A DNA stretch of 64,000 nt from Procambarus clarkii (GCF_040958095.1 NC_091160.1:40040730-40104729); one strand, 5' to 3'. Counted from the stretch's first letter, positions 1-25,940 are shown. Translations and numbers: made by a program. Notes: a model not told the origin generated them from the letters alone.

Positions 1-1268
1 CAACAGGACTGAGTGAGTACAGGGAACATCTGTATCTCCCCACCTGTTGGACAGCATCTGGTCACCTGTGCGCATTGTGTGAACGGTTTTGGGTGTCCAG
101 GCCGGGATACGAGGGAATCCGTTGGCAAATGACTGGGCAGTTTTTTCCGTTTTAGGAGGAGCGCACACTACAGGACAATGTACCCTGCTATCATAGGTGG
201 TACCTGTATTCCCTCGACATATAAATAAGTAATTATCAAAAGAAGGGACCAAACCGGGAAGGCTATGTAGCACCATCAAATATGCGGAATAATCAGAGGG
301 CGCTAAATATCACCAAGGATGCCAATACGATAACAAAAACGCATAAGGCGAACGATATCAAAAGTATCCGAGTTGCCAAGAATTCTATCGAGGGACAAGT
401 GACCGCGAGGGGCGGTCGAAAAGCAAGACACACACTCGTCCTGGAAGTCAGGACATTCAACAAGGATATGTATGACAGTAAGAGGGACAATGCAATGTGG
501 ACAATAAGGAGCTGGGCGGCGTTCTGTTAAGTGACCATGAGTTAAGCGAGTATGTTCAATACGCAACCTCACTAGAGCCGTTTCCCATCGCCGGTTACGG
601 TGGTAGGACGATGGCCACGAGGACAACTCTTATGAGTACGCAGTTTGTTACCAGTAACAGAAGACCAAGAAGCCTGCCAACGGGTAAGGATGGAGGAATG
701 GATAACCGGGTAAAAGTCGGAATAAGGAATACCTTTACGAGACATGGGACAAGAGCGGACAGCTTCCCTGGCGGCAGCATCCGCACGCTCATTTAAAAAG
801 ACACCAATATGGCTGGGAACCCAACAAAACTCAACCGACTGAAATTTACTGTTAACAAGAAACAGCCAATGCTGGATCTTAACAACCACTGGATGAACCG
901 GATTAAAGGACCCGAGAGCCATGAGGGCACTACGAGAGTCAACAACAACAAAGGAAGATTGACAACGAGAAAGCAGACGAAGAGCATAGAGAATAGCATA
1001 AAGTTCCACTGTGAAGATGCTAGTCTCTGGAGGTAAGCGACACACAAGTGCAATCAAGAAAAACAATAGAGTAACCAACACCGCCTTGGCATATAAGGGG
1101 ACACCCCTTGGGAGTGGTGTCGCCAATAATGTAATCGGCAACTGTTTGATGTATTCTCATCTGTATACCATTTAATATAACATACCTTGATCTACCTAAC
1201 CCCACTACAAGTGGAAAAAATACTCTAGGTATGTAATGCATTGCCCCCCCCTCCCATGAATCTGTCAC
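1..1268 (-). mobile_element. LINE 3' part with RNase H domain, frameshifted
   Basis: The minus strand reads as the C-terminal part of a non-LTR retrotransposon ORF2. From about 1140 down to 626 it encodes an RNase H domain: an acidic helix (FTVELYAILYAL), a strand with VVVDSRSAL, and WVPSHIG followed by NERAD. After a frameshift near 570-626 the reading continues with WPSSYHRNRRWET, LRIEHTRLTHGH and a CX2CX7HX4C knuckle (CPHC...H...C). An RNase H followed by a C-terminal CCHC-like motif is typical of I/LOA-type LINEs. The upstream RT is not in the window. The frameshift shows a dead copy. About 280 bases at the window start continue the element or its flank and could not be assigned. Confidence 0.75.
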
Positions 1269-4051
1269 AAACAGACCTGCATTGTGTTGTCCAGCTTAGA
1301 TCCAATTTTCAGGCTAATCAAAAATATTGCTGTCCAATGTTTAGTCATTTCTCTTGATAAAATCTTGACATCACTAGTCCTATCAACATCTTACTAATTT
1401 AGCACCATCTGTGGTACATCACCGAGTCTTCCAGGCTGGCATTATTGACCTAGTCCTCTAATGAACTCCACAATCAATTTTGAATTTAATGCTTCAATCC
1501 TTGAATCTGGAAGTGGGTATCAATAAAAAAAAGAAAGATATCATTCATTTTATATATGCAATCAAGTTGCTTAGTTAATCTATGCCTTATCAATATATAG
1601 AAACTTACTTGCCTATTGTATTTACAGAAGCAAACTATACATATGAATAGTCATTTAATGAAACACATTGTGGCCATCTCAGTATACTGTATCAACATAA
1701 TAAACTACCTTAAAAGCTAATCTACTAGAGGTTAAAAGCAGTATAAACTTGAATAAAAATATTTACTTATTAAAATAAATGCTGAAGCACAAAACTTTAC
1801 CAGTGCCCAGATATCAACCTGAAGAATAACAAACACACTTTGAAACTCAAGACATAATTATACTCTATGTGCAGATTGCGGTCATTTTATAAAATCACAA
1901 TTAGGATTTTATTTTTGTTAAATGGTAAAGCTGTGAGAATGGGAGAAGGGTTATACAGGAGTACAGAACACTGAATGCGTATTAAATTTTAGATTATATT
2001 GAGCTTAAAGAAAATTACAGATAATGTACAAGAGGTATGGCTAAATTATCCAATGATGGAACCCAGGCAGGACGGTTTGCCAGAATATACAAGTCAGAAA
2101 ATGTATTAAAAAGTTACCAAATATAATTTGTTTATAGAAACATTGAAAACTATCAAGCATCTCGAGAACCAAAGTATTTCAGTTACAGGTGTATATTCGG
2201 CTATGTCCAGTTTCCTGAAAATTTCTAACAATTCCTATGCCGATACTGCCTCGAGAAACATTTTAGAAGCTAAATTTTATTACAGTATATACATTATTTG
2301 AAAAACAATAAGGTAAAATGTGTTCTCTGCATCATTGCACGAAGAAACTTTGCTTCTGTGTAAACAAGTAACCTCGAGAAGATGTAGCACATTGAAGGGT
2401 ATTTGACAAGATGAACCAATACCATTACAATTACTGTAGTTTCTATATTAACAAGAAGTAAAATGTGATTAAATTAGGATAGAACCAAGCCAAGCACAGA
2501 AGGTAAGGTAAGGTAGCCAAACACGGAAGATTCAGAGGCAAGAGTTTAGAGGTGCAGACTTGTGCAAACCAAATTTTATGAGACTAAACTAATATGGGTT
2601 ATTATCAAGAGAGAGAATAGAAGGTAATAGTTAATTAACTTGGTTATACCGTTAAATGTGTGCTGTCAATGGCAAAGCAAAATGCCTATGGCTTTCACAA
2701 AATCTGTAAATTTGATTACTTAACCCATATGGATTTAAGCATTAAAATAAACATACCTGGAAGTCCAGGTGAAAATGATGCCCAACATTATAAAAAAAAT
2801 CCAAACATGAAATTACAAAGCAGCCTAAGACCAAGATAAGAATAATAGGAGGCATGATATATGCCTGGGGGTAGAAGTGTTACATTACAACAAATGTTAC
2901 AAACTGGTAAAACTCCATTTTATTTTGTAATCATCTTACAAGCCAGGTATAGCACACTTACACTCAGTTTCTCAGGTGACATGAAGTACAAACATTCACA
3001 CAAATACTACATACATTAACTAATGAACTAAATATTAATTCAAACAAATGTATACTTTACTAGCATGCAAATGTATGAACAATATGCATAAAACTCGCTT
3101 TCCACTTTACAGAACTTATAAGTTACAATCAGAACAAAGATTACTTCCACCACTAACTACCACCATGGTGTGCTCGACTACTCAAAGTCACCATTAAAGA
3201 GCAACTTACTGTACATCTATTATTATGAATTACACTTTTTATAAACCTAAAGCATGTCAAGGCAAAGCAACTTGAAGGTAGATGAACAGACAGCCTGCCG
3301 CAGTGTCGTGACCTCCCAGCACCACTACCTGAATGACTAATAATAATCTGTAACCTTGTGTACAGTGCATGTTATAAACAACATTATAAAGTACCGAATA
3401 ACGAACTAGAAAACTTAAATGGGGAAAATAAACCAGAATCTTTGCCTGTTGCTTAACATAGCAGCACATAATACATTTTTACCAATTAATTATATTAAGT
3501 CTATAAAGGAATATGGGTGGTTCAATATGGGTGGTGGTGGAATATGGGGTTACTTGCAAGAACAAGTCAGGTAAACACGGGTTCTCACAAGTGATGCTCT
3601 TCAATAACAAGATGATGAATGTACACAAAAAGAAAATAGGTTCTCTTGGTGAGCATTTTTTTTAATAGATCTAATCATGCAACCTTGCAAAAATTGAACA
3701 CTTATATTACTGTCTGAGTCTGCCATTTCCTCCAAGACTCCCGGGAAACTTTGTCGGTACATTGTGAAGACCCTTACCGAGACCTTGGAGTCGAAGAGCA
3801 AGACGACGACGATCACGTGGTAATGACAATTTACAGTGTTGAAAGAAGTGTGTGTGTGTGTGTGTGATGTACATGTACACATATTCCCTCTGAATTGTTA
3901 TGTGAACTGTAAGTTCCACTTAGCAAGACATTAGAAATCACATGGAATGAGATCAGAGCAATGAAGTGACAATGAAGTTGCCAAGAAATACATGGTATTA
4001 ATGACACCCAATAATGTTATTTATTTTCTTGTTTTCCTGAACCAAGCCAGA
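1269..4051. other. AT-rich non-coding DNA downstream of the Aurora gene
   Basis: No convincing reading frame or known repeat is visible here, apart from a short (TG)n run at 3849-3865. The 3' UTR of the minus-strand Aurora gene should lie just left of 4052. A patch near 3720-3840 is less AT-rich and open on both strands, but it has no recognised motif. Confidence 0.5.
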
Positions 4052-16900
<12,849 letters not shown>

Positions 16901-17869
16901 CTGGAAAAGAGGAAATACTGTAAGTATAAATAAATGTTCTACTGAAAGTCTAAATGAGTCTGTAAAAAAATATTATCAAACAAAAATAATTTAAACAAAT
17001 TCAAAGCATACATCCACTCTTGTATGCTATTAACCTTGTATACCTTTCCAAGTGGACTTCCACACTCCTAGCAACACAGAACTGGCCAAGTTCCTGTAGT
17101 CCCCGTGGCACAGGAACACAGGGACTACAGCGATACAACAGCCATGGAGAGAAACACCACCAATACATGATGGCCATCAGAAAGAAGCACCACCACAACC
17201 ACCACTATTACAGGGTCCATAGAATTACAGAAACCTACCCAAATCCACCCAAATCCTGCTACCATTACGTAAGTAATGAAGAAATATGGCACTGTATATT
17301 TACTCACAATAATGTTGGTGCTGAATGCAGAACATGATCAAACTTATTTTTACTTTGAAATCTAATTTCATAACAAAATTAGAAGTATGTACTGTAAATA
17401 TGTAGCAGGTGACGCCATGGGAAGTCGTCGGTCCAAGCGACAATGTTGTGGAGCAACTTATCCAAGATATAGTTTAGCCTGAAGTGTGTTTGCTGACATA
17501 TCAGGCTCCTTTACACAATGATCCAGGCATCACACTTCTTCGCTCAAATTGTTGAAAATTTAATTGGTGGTAAATTCAGGTAAACCACCACCACCACACT
17601 TGACAGCAGGACTCCGAAACTTACCCGAGGGCCACTAACACACTAATGGCTCCAACAAGGACAGGAAGCCAGCAGCTTATCAATTTAAAAGTACAAATGC
17701 TCCTCAGAAGTTGCCAGATATGAAGATGTTTAGAGTAAGCTTACTGAACAATGAGCGTTGCAGTTTCTTTAGGTTACTGCTGTAATGTATGGATACTCAT
17801 CCACGAGGCACAGCATTATGTAAATAAAGTGTACCTCAACATAAGGTCTTGTAGTACAGATGGATTTAT

Positions 17870-18118
17870 TCTCAACTCATAATTGGGGATCCCAGGTTTG
17901 ATTTCCAGGTAGGACAGAAACCACTGACCACATTTCCTTTCAACTAATGCAACTGTTTACCTAGCAGTAAATAAGTACCCAGGAGTTAGGCAATTGTAGG
18001 GTAGCATCCTGGGGAGGGTCATTTGTCCAACCTTGGGGGGAGGACCTCGATAGAAGCCCAAAGTACACGTATACATGGGCTCCCTGTCCCCGACATCAAT
18101 TACTGGTGGTATAGGCTA
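17870..18118 (+). mobile_element. SINE family B, partial head
   Basis: It includes a B-box-like GGTTTGATTTCC, then AGCAGTAAATAAGTACCCAG, GCATCCTGGGGAGGGTC, GGAGGACCTCGATAGAAGCC and CTCCCTGTCCCCGACATC. The same order occurs at 40985-41262. Confidence 0.78.
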
Positions 18119-18185
18119 ATACAACAAACTGTACATCTGGCACAAAAGGCCGCTTTTATTCTTACATATAACAAAACCTATGACA

Positions 18186-18425
18186 TAGCAGTCCCCATGG
18201 TGTAGTGGTCAAGACGCTCGCCTGGCGGTTCGTGAGCGTTCTGTCCAGGGAGGATTTACCAGGCATAAATCCTTAACTGGTAGACTGTTTAACTCAACAG
18301 TAAAACGGGTACCTGGTTGTTAATTTTTCGCGGGGTCGTATTCCAGGGAACATGGGAATAAGGACCTGCCCGAAACGCTATACGTAATAAGTGGCTGTAC
18401 AAAAATGTAAGAACTCTTGTATATA
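18186..18425 (+). mobile_element. SINE family C with tRNA-Glu-like head
   Basis: It begins TCCCCATGGTGTAGTGGTCA (A-box-like) and continues with AACTGGTAGACTGTTTAACT, GGGTACCTGGTTG and GCGGGGTCGTATTCCAGGGA, ending in a TGTACAAAAATGTAAGAAC tail. A minus-strand copy lies at 19178-19290. Confidence 0.78.
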
Positions 18426-18576
18426 TTAAAAAAAAAAATACATACCTTGTACCTTACTGTCAACTGTCACTTTTTTAAATTTATATATATACAAAAGTTC
18501 TTACATCCTTGTACAGCCACTAGCACACACAGCATTTTGGGCAAGTCCTTAAATCCTAATTTTCACCCCCCCCCCC

Positions 18577-19030
18577 CCCAGGAAGCAGCCCGTAGCATTT
18601 GTCTAACTCCTAGGTACCTAATTACTGCTAGGTATGGCGCCCGAGAGCCAAGTGGACAGCGCTTCGGATTCGTAGTCCTGAGGTTTTGGGTTCGATCCCC
18701 GGTGGCGGCGGAAACAAATGAGCAAAGTTTCTTTCACCCTGATGCTCCTGTTTCCTAGCAGTAAATAGGTACCTGGGAGTTAGACAGCTGTTACGGGCTG
18801 CTTCCTGGGGGTGTGTAACAAAAATGAGGCCTGGTCGAAGACCGGGCCACGGGGACACTAAGCCCTGAAGTCATCTCAAGATGACCTCAAGATAGGTAAC
18901 AGGGGCATTAGGGTGAAATTAACTCTGCCTATTTGTTTCTGCTTCCATCAGGGATCGAACCCGGACCCTTAGGTCCAGGTTAGGACCACGAACCCCGAGT
19001 GCTGTCGTCTCAGCTGTCAGGCCCCCTATT
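18577..19030 (-). mobile_element. SINE family A, interrupted copy
   Basis: The minus-strand SINE is split into 18577-18634 (GGAAGCAGCCCGTAGC...CTGCTAGGTA) and 18893-19030 (TAGGTAACAGGGGCATTAGG...GGGATCGAACCC). A plus-strand SINE lies between the halves, flanked by TAGGTA repeats. Confidence 0.82.
18635..18892 (+). mobile_element. SINE family A inserted inside another SINE
   Basis: It begins TGGCGCCCGAGAGCCAAGTG, has a B box GGGTTCGATCCCC, the body CAGTAAATAGGTACCTGGGA and GGGCTGCTTCCTGGGG, and the 3' end CATCTCAAGATGACCTCAAG. The 6-bp TAGGTA at 18629-18634 and 18893-18898 is the likely target duplication. Confidence 0.82.
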
Positions 19031-19177
19031 GAAATGAATTCCTTCATTTAACTTGACGATTGTTCACTAGGCCTAACTCTGCTCCACAATTTGATATCTA
19101 AAATTTCAGTTATTGTCACTTGCAGAGAATAAAGTTAGTGTGAGTGGAATATGAAGTTTAAGAAGGCCTTCGGGTAA

Positions 19178-19290
19178 GTTAATCCCTGGAATACGACCCC
19201 GCGAAAAATTAACAAACAGGTACCCGTTTTATTGTTGAGTTAAACAGAGTCTACCAGTTAAGGATTTAGGTTTGATTCTGCCCCAAACCA
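19178..19290 (-). mobile_element. SINE family C fragment, antisense
   Basis: Reverse complement of the middle of the 18186-18425 copy: CTGGAATACGACCCCGCGAA, CAGGTACCCGTTTTA and AGTCTACCAGTTAAGGATTT. Confidence 0.78.
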
Positions 19291-19539
19291 AAAAGGTTTG
19301 AGGCAGCAGTCAGGTGTGCGCCACACTGCCTGCACACCTGGCCAGTACACATGTGTACCAGAACCACAACCCCACACACACACACCACACTTGTGGTGTT
19401 CCTAGTGACCTAACAGCAGACAATGTCTCCTTAACCCCATCACTGGTAACCAGATACGCCCAAAATCTCAGCCACGTCACTTGCTAATATATTTGGACCA
19501 AATTCCCGTGATATCAGGCCAGGATAGCGGCCAGGATAG

Positions 19540-19910
19540 CTGCCCCTCACCAGCGTGAACACCCCCCCCCAGTCATCAACCAGGGACATCAATACTGTAT
19601 ACATATATCCCTGGCCTGTGGTGGAGAGGACAAGTTACCTCCCCCTACACACACACATCACCTATTTCACCGCCAAGCCTGGCCTCCACCCCGGTAGCTG
19701 GGCCTCCTGCAGGCCCCACCACACCTGCAGAGAGCCAGGAGGCGGCCAGGGCGGCCCCAGGAGACGAGAGAGAGAGAGGAGACACCGACCTGCAGCGGCG
19801 CCGCCACTTTGAATGTGTGTACATGTGGAGGTTTAAACGTGAGGGCGGCCGCTGATTGGCTGGCCGGCCGCGCCCCCCCCCCCCCCTCTCCTCCTTCATC
19901 ACCCCCCCAT
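19540..19910 (-). promoter_or_regulatory. Possible Aurora promoter/5' UTR, GC-rich block
   Basis: A CpG-bearing, GC-rich block in otherwise AT-rich DNA, about 2.7 kb upstream of the first placed Aurora exon. It holds GGCGCCGCCACTTTGAATG on the plus strand, with TTTGAA at 19808-19813, the CHR core of cell-cycle promoters. No start site or exon could be proven. Confidence 0.25.
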
Positions 19911-20149
19911 ATGTACATTGCACATATTGCCCAACATATCCCCCATTCTCCCCATTCTGGTCCCCCCAATATAGAACCCTCCATTAAGGACCCCTCACCT
20001 ATCTCCCCTCCACTTATCAACTGCCTCTTCCCCCTCATCAAAGAAGGACCACCCTGCCTCGCTCATACTTCATTAACATATATTTGTTTATTGATTTATA
20101 TATACAAGAGTTTTTACATTCTTGTTTATTGTAAGTTATGTTAACAGGA

Positions 20150-21112
20150 GCTGGGACATACTCTCCAACACAATATCTGTGATTGCCTTGTTATCAATCA
20201 GTGCCTTCAGACAGAATGATGTGAGGTAATTTGAGCTCGGTAATTACTTCATAGTCAGGAATATTGGAAGATATTCTTGTGCTGTAACCAGATTTTGCTA
20301 GTGGAGGTTAACAGGCCTTAGCTTTCTGGTTCTCTCCTGACTCCATATATGACTGGCTGTTTCATGCAAGATTTCGTCTCCCAATCGGTATCCAGTGTCT
20401 GGCTTCCTATTTCCTTCACCGAGTTTCATTACCTTACATTTACTTGGGTTGAACTTTAGTAGCCATTTGTTGTATCATTCCTTCAGTTTGTCTAGGTCAT
20501 TTTGTGGCCTCATACTATCTTCCTCTGCTAATCCTCCTCAAAATTTGTGCATCATCAGCAAACATTGAGAGATACGAGTTTATACCCTCTGGGAGATCAT
20601 TTACATATATCAGAAACAGTATAGGTCCAAGGACTAATCCCTGTGGGACTCCACTGGTGATGCCTCCCTACTCCAAAACCTCCCCCACTCAAAGTGACTC
20701 ACTGTCTTCTGTTGCTTAGGTACTCCCTTATCCATTGAAGCACCTTCCCTTTCAGGAAGTACCTTTCCCTTTCAGGTAAGGAAAGTACCTTCCCTTTCAC
20801 TCCTGCCTTCATCTCCAGCTTGTGCATTAGTCTCTTATGTGGTACTGTGTTAAAGGCTTTCTGGCAATCCAAAAATCTGCAGTCTGCCTACCCCTCTCTA
20901 TCTTGCCTGATTTTTGTTACCTGGTCATAGAATTCAGTTAATCCTGTGGGGCATCATTTGCCATCCCTGAACCCATGCTGATGTTGTTTTACAAAGTTCT
21001 TTCGCTCTTGATGTTCAACTAGCTTTTTTTGCACAATCTTCTCCATCATCTTGCATGCTAAGCAAGTTAGGGGAAACTAGCCTGTAGTTCAGTGCCTCCT
21101 GTCTATCACCCT
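20150..21112 (-). mobile_element. CR1-like LINE reverse transcriptase remnant
   Basis: The minus strand reads as a decayed RT. From right to left: KLVEHQERKNFVKQHQHGFR, then TEFYDQVTKIRQDREG, then [20 protein letters not shown], then [15 protein letters not shown]. Many stops and frameshifts occur, and about 20755-20795 is a local duplication (CCTTCCCTTTCAGG). It has the same family motifs as the copy at 53572-54120. Confidence 0.85.
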
Positions 21113-21117
21113 TAATA

Positions 21118-21330
21118 ATAATAATAATAATTTATTTAGGAAAAGTACATACATAGTTGCAGAGTTACAGTACAAACATTCTGTTTGATTTAAAGGTAGA
21201 GGTATATATATATATTATATAAATGTTGTACCTAGTAGCCAGAAAGAAGTATTCAGCCTACTATGCAAGGCCCAATTTGCCTAATAGGCCAAGTTTTCCT
21301 GAATTTATATATATTTTTCTATTTTTTCAT
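21118..21330 (-). mobile_element. LINE/SINE 3' tail fragment with (TAA)n end
   Basis: TAATAATAATAATAATTTATTTAGG-type start, then AAGTACATACATAG and, further on, CCTAGTAGCCAGAAAGAAGT and CTACTATGCAAGGCCCAATT. It looks like an antisense 3' end plus a second widespread repeat. Confidence 0.6.
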
Positions 21331-23104
21331 ATGAAATCTCACTGGATCTCCAGTCAATCATTTCTTACTACCACTACAGACAAAAGTAACTGACTACAAA
21401 CAGCAAATTCATTATGGTATTTGTAGGACAACGAAATGGTAATTTAAGTGAGGGGTAACATACTTTATACTCAGCATACAGTACTAAGATATGCTCCTTT
21501 CACCTTCCCCTAATTTTCATTGAAAACATTTTGACTATCTTTTATATATATAGTAGCTCCTTTTTCCCCATGCCCCCCCCCCCCTAGAGACCTTATCCTG
21601 GAAAAACAAACAACAAAACAAATTCTTTTTAATTATTTATTGCATCCATATATGAATTTCAACATTACTAAATGGATATGCATAGCTCAAAGTTGCTGCC
21701 AAATAACATTTCTCAAAAAATGCAGCAGACCAACATTGACACCCCAAGTCTTAATCTTCATTACAAGCTCCATTAGAAAATATTAAACAAAAAATTAAAC
21801 CAAAATCATTTACAGCTAAAAACTTGCCTAAAAAAATACAAAAATATGAGGACTTTATGCATCACTAATGAAATTATCATCAGAAAATACTTGTCAATTT
21901 TAAATTAGAAACAATTATACCAGACATCTCCTCTATACAATTACATTAATAGCAAAAGTGCAAGACAAAATAAGAGCTGTAAAAAAATCAAGTGACATAA
22001 TGGCTCCCTTTTGAGCTGTATTTCGGCTGCTCCCTTAGCCTAATGCACTGATGTTGATAACCACCAGTAATCACCGGGCACTGCATTACTCTAGACTGAG
22101 GAAAACAAGGACAGTACCATTGTAATTTCTTGTCCCAGATATAAATGGGCCAGGGAGCTTGATAGAGAGCATACTTCAATCCAGCAGAAGGTAAAATGTT
22201 TGCTATAACACAAACACTTCACATCACCCACAATTCTCTCCAAGTGAATCTTGGAAATTCAAAAATTGTAAAAGCTTCATCTAAAGATACAAAAATAAGA
22301 GAACCATCACCAACTACCTCAATTGCCTCCCAAGGCAAGTACAAGCACACAACAAAGCATTACCCACTTTATGCTGCACTTTATAAATCTTAGATATAGC
22401 AGAACTTGTAGGACGCAAATGGGTAGCCACCAAGGTAGCGTTCAGAAAGGGGTGTTTCATGTCAATAAATGCTTTATTACTGAGCAAGTTCCTCCTCCAT
22501 TGCACTAATACATTGTGTGTTGGGGAAGCCTGGGGCAAGACAAAGGATGATGTTATATTGATAGCAGTCACCCCCGACATGATGCAATGGTGACGAAAAT
22601 GTGGGAAATGTTTGGGATTAGGTGTAGGACTGACTCGGTTTAACCACCCATCTAACCCAAAACTAGATTTGTGATAATTTAGTTTTAAAACAAGAAAATA
22701 AACTGCAGAACTTTAGGACAAGCCAGAATAACAGTAAGTCAAGGTAATACTGATGAGCTGCCACAGGAAAAAGTATGGTGCAGCCCATACAAATACAAGC
22801 TAAGCCTAAATAATGATTGCCCCACAATGGATCAGACCCAATACATTCTTAACAAAATAGAATGGTAGAGGTTCCAGCCTAATAAATTGCTGAATACAAG
22901 CATGCAATCCACCAACACAAGAATTTGAAGCTATGGTAAGACGGCATGCCCCTTTAAAGGTGACATCCTCCATAGATGGAGACTCAAAAATGAGAAGTCA
23001 GTCCAGGATGATTTTCAAAGACCAGGAAGATTCCAGTGGCAAATGTTAAAAATGGAACAAGCATGTTAAAAAAAAAAACAGCGTTGAATGTAACGAAGCG
23101 CCAT

Positions 23105-23235
23105 TTTCTGGGCGAGACCCAGAGGCTTCCCGGAGATATACCGGGCTGATGTGTATATATTACACACACACAGTGTGTGTGTAATACCAGTATATACACA
23201 TCAGCCCAGTGTGGCTCTGGGAAGCTGAAGGGGCT
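23105..23235. repeat. Imperfect inverted repeat (MITE-like)
   Basis: Left arm CCGGGCTGATGTGTATATAT and right arm GTATATACACATCAGCCCAG are inverted, with the outer pair AGAGGCTTCCCGG / CTCTGGGAAGCT. The centre is ACACACACAC/GTGTGTGTGT. Confidence 0.75.
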
Positions 23236-24469
23236 CTCCACAGAAAAAATGTTTTAGCTTAGAAGCCAAGGAGAAATCTAATCTAAAACATTAAAGAGGA
23301 GGATCTAAGAGTGCTAACTTATAAGGTGTTGTTCACCAGACAATGAGGGCAAAGACATCAAAACATCTTCCAAAAGGAAAGATAACTACAAAACACTGCA
23401 AAGCCCTCTAGGCCACCTTATACTGGTGACTAGACTATCAATAGAGAATACCTGGTTGATACCTGGTTGATGGGGTTCTGGGAATTCTTCTACTCCCCAA
23501 GCCCGGCCCGGGGCCAGACTTGACTTGTGGATGCCCACAAATGAAATATCAAGATATGACAATACAGCAGATTAAATTTCTCCAGATGTGTAAATCAAAG
23601 GATAGCAGCAAACTATCCACTTGCCTCCTTGGGTCTAGAGTAACTTGGAAATAGGCCAGGGAAGCTGCCGACAAGAGCTTGCTCAGAAAAGCTTCTCACA
23701 ACATAATCTCAACCAAAACAAAACTCTAGCTCATAGAGACTCTCGGCTCAATTTGGTGAGGATATTCAAAATGTTCTATGCATAGTTAAATATATAAGCT
23801 GACAAAATCATGGCATACATTAGTTTGAATTAAAAATAGTGCAAGATATTTAATAACAAATAGTTCACAACATTCTTAATATAAAATTATCCTTAACTGT
23901 TTAGAAGTAGCAAACATGATTATACATGTCACTAAAAAAAGGTTCTGGAAATGTTCTGTGAAGAGCACATAAATTTTAGCCAAAGGAGAAAGTGTGAGTA
24001 AGCAACATTTTACTCATCTCAGTGTGGTCCCTCGGTCACACTAGCCATCCCAAGAATTGCTACATCATACCTTAACACCATTTCATAGTTTCTACAGCCC
24101 AAATGTAGCCCATTTGGACACGAATCCAGAATATTTACAAATTTTCCAGTTACATATTTAAATGGCCTTATAGTAAGCCTAATATTTATTGGAAGGAGAA
24201 CCTAATACAGAACGTAATGATTCAAGGAACAAAAATGATTGCAAAATAATACAAAAATATTAAATCTTTATACTGTACTGAATTTTTAGTGAAACAAAAC
24301 AAAAATTTTGTCTTTGTTCATCAGCACTGTAGTTGTAATTTATTTCATTGCCAAATCTGCTTGGAAGCCCATGTGTATCGAACTTATCTAGAAGCTCATG
24401 CGCACCTGGCCTGTTTTCAAGCCCATATACACATTGACCTATCTGGTACCTCATGTTCAGTTGGATTGC

Positions 24470-24690
24470 CTGGGAGTCATGTATACCTGACGCGTGGAAG
24501 CCCATATGCCCATGGCTTACCTGGAATCTCATGTGCACCTGGCCTGCCTGGAAGCCCATGTACACCTGGCCTGTCAGGAAGCCCATGTACACCTGGCCTG
24601 CCTGGAACCCCATGTACACCTGGCTTTCCTGGAAGCCCATGTACACCTGGCTTTCCTGGAAGCCCATGTGTACCTGGCCTGTCTGATTAT
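24470..24690 (+). repeat. 27-bp minisatellite, about 7 copies
   Basis: The unit GGAAGCCCATGTACACCTGG CCTGCCT varies at a few bases. One frame reads Gly-Ser-Pro-Cys-Thr-Pro-Gly-Leu-Pro, reminiscent of collagen only by repetition; other frames are open too. Confidence 0.88.
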
Positions 24691-25784
24691 GCCTCTACCT
24701 GCTCATCTGCTTCCTGGCATGACCTGCCTGGAAATATATAATTATCAAAAGAAAATCATTAAACCCAAAAAGCTATATAGCACTGCATTACAGAACATTC
24801 AAGTGTTCCTATGAAACATTATGATGCCAATACAAATGCAAAAAGGTGCAAGATGAGTGATGTCAAACTAATCACATTCACTGAGGATTTTAGCGTGGGA
24901 CAGACAGCTCGAAGGAACACTGTAGAAAGCCATATTTTTTTAAAATCTGCACATTCTGCAAGGTGTGTGACTATTAGTGGAACAGGGCAGTTGTGAAAGC
25001 AGCAGGTCTCTGTTCCATTAAAGTGTCCGCAAGTTCATGTGGGGCCAATACATAACCTAGCCAGACATTTATTACGTCCTGTTTTGGTAAGAGGAGGAAA
25101 GTCATGGGGATAGGAGACTTTTCAGGCTCACCTGGAAGCCCACGTACACTTTGTCTACTAGTAGTCTCAACAACCCATTTTCATTTTATATACTAAATAC
25201 TCCTTTGAATGGGTACATACCTAGTATGAGTGCTTAATTTTTGTGATTTACTGATCGACTAATTAAATAACCAAGCACAGTATGTGGCACCATATGACTG
25301 AAATTATTGATAGTGATTTGATCATTCAAGCTGACACATTAATGTCAACTGTGGCCTAGGCCTATGTAGTATGTAGGTAGTTGTAGTATGACATTCAGTA
25401 GAATGTATGATCCATTTTCAGCAATAGCTAAAAAAAAAAATGCTAAAATAATTAACCGTAATAACCAATTAAATTTTTTCACTTAACTCGAGTTGAAAAT
25501 GAAGACAATTTATTTGTTTAGTTTTGATGTTCAGTAGATGTGCTGCTTTAAGTTGGGAATACAGTGCGACCGAGACAACGACACAGTAACCAATACTAAA
25601 ACTGTGTCGCTATGGTTCTATTTCAGGCAAAAGAAAAGTTAGGTGATGATGTGTGATATTTTTACAATGGTTTGTTCTCCTGCAAATAATGCACAACACT
25701 TAAAATGCCACTGTGGGAAGGTGAAAACAAATCAAACACCTGTATTTTAGCCAAGGTATTTACCCAACACAATTAGACCGTAGC

Positions 25785-25940
25785 ATGTACTACCCTCAGT
25801 ACTTGAATCATGTACTATCCTTGAACCGTATACTACCCTCAGTACTTGAATCATGTACTACCCTCGGTACTTAAACCATGTACTACCCTCCGTACTTGAA
25901 CCCTGTACTACCCTCAGTACTTGAACCATGACATCTACAA
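25785..25940 (+). repeat. 25-bp degenerate repeat
   Basis: Copies of GTACTACCCTCAGTACTTGA ATCAT occur with substitutions, about 6 in all. Confidence 0.85.

Larger units (their letters stand above)
16901..20150. other. 5' side of the Aurora gene: first intron and/or upstream DNA, with SINEs
   Basis: The missing first Aurora exon should lie here or further right. SINEs fill 17870-19290 and a GC-rich block lies at 19540-19910. I could not fix a first exon: possible donors (for example near 17636 or 19636 on the minus strand) do not give a clear ATG. Confidence 0.5.

Noticed and set aside
282-1036. Plus-strand frames over the first kilobase
   Set aside because: They are antisense to the RNase H-LINE reading, which carries recognisable motifs.
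24470-24690. CRISPR-like spaced repeats
   Set aside because: The copies are directly tandem without spacers and the DNA is eukaryotic; the same holds for the other arrays.
24289-24741. Collagen-like Gly-Pro-rich frame of 150 residues
   Set aside because: It follows a 27-bp minisatellite, all three frames are open, and the Gly pattern breaks every nine residues.
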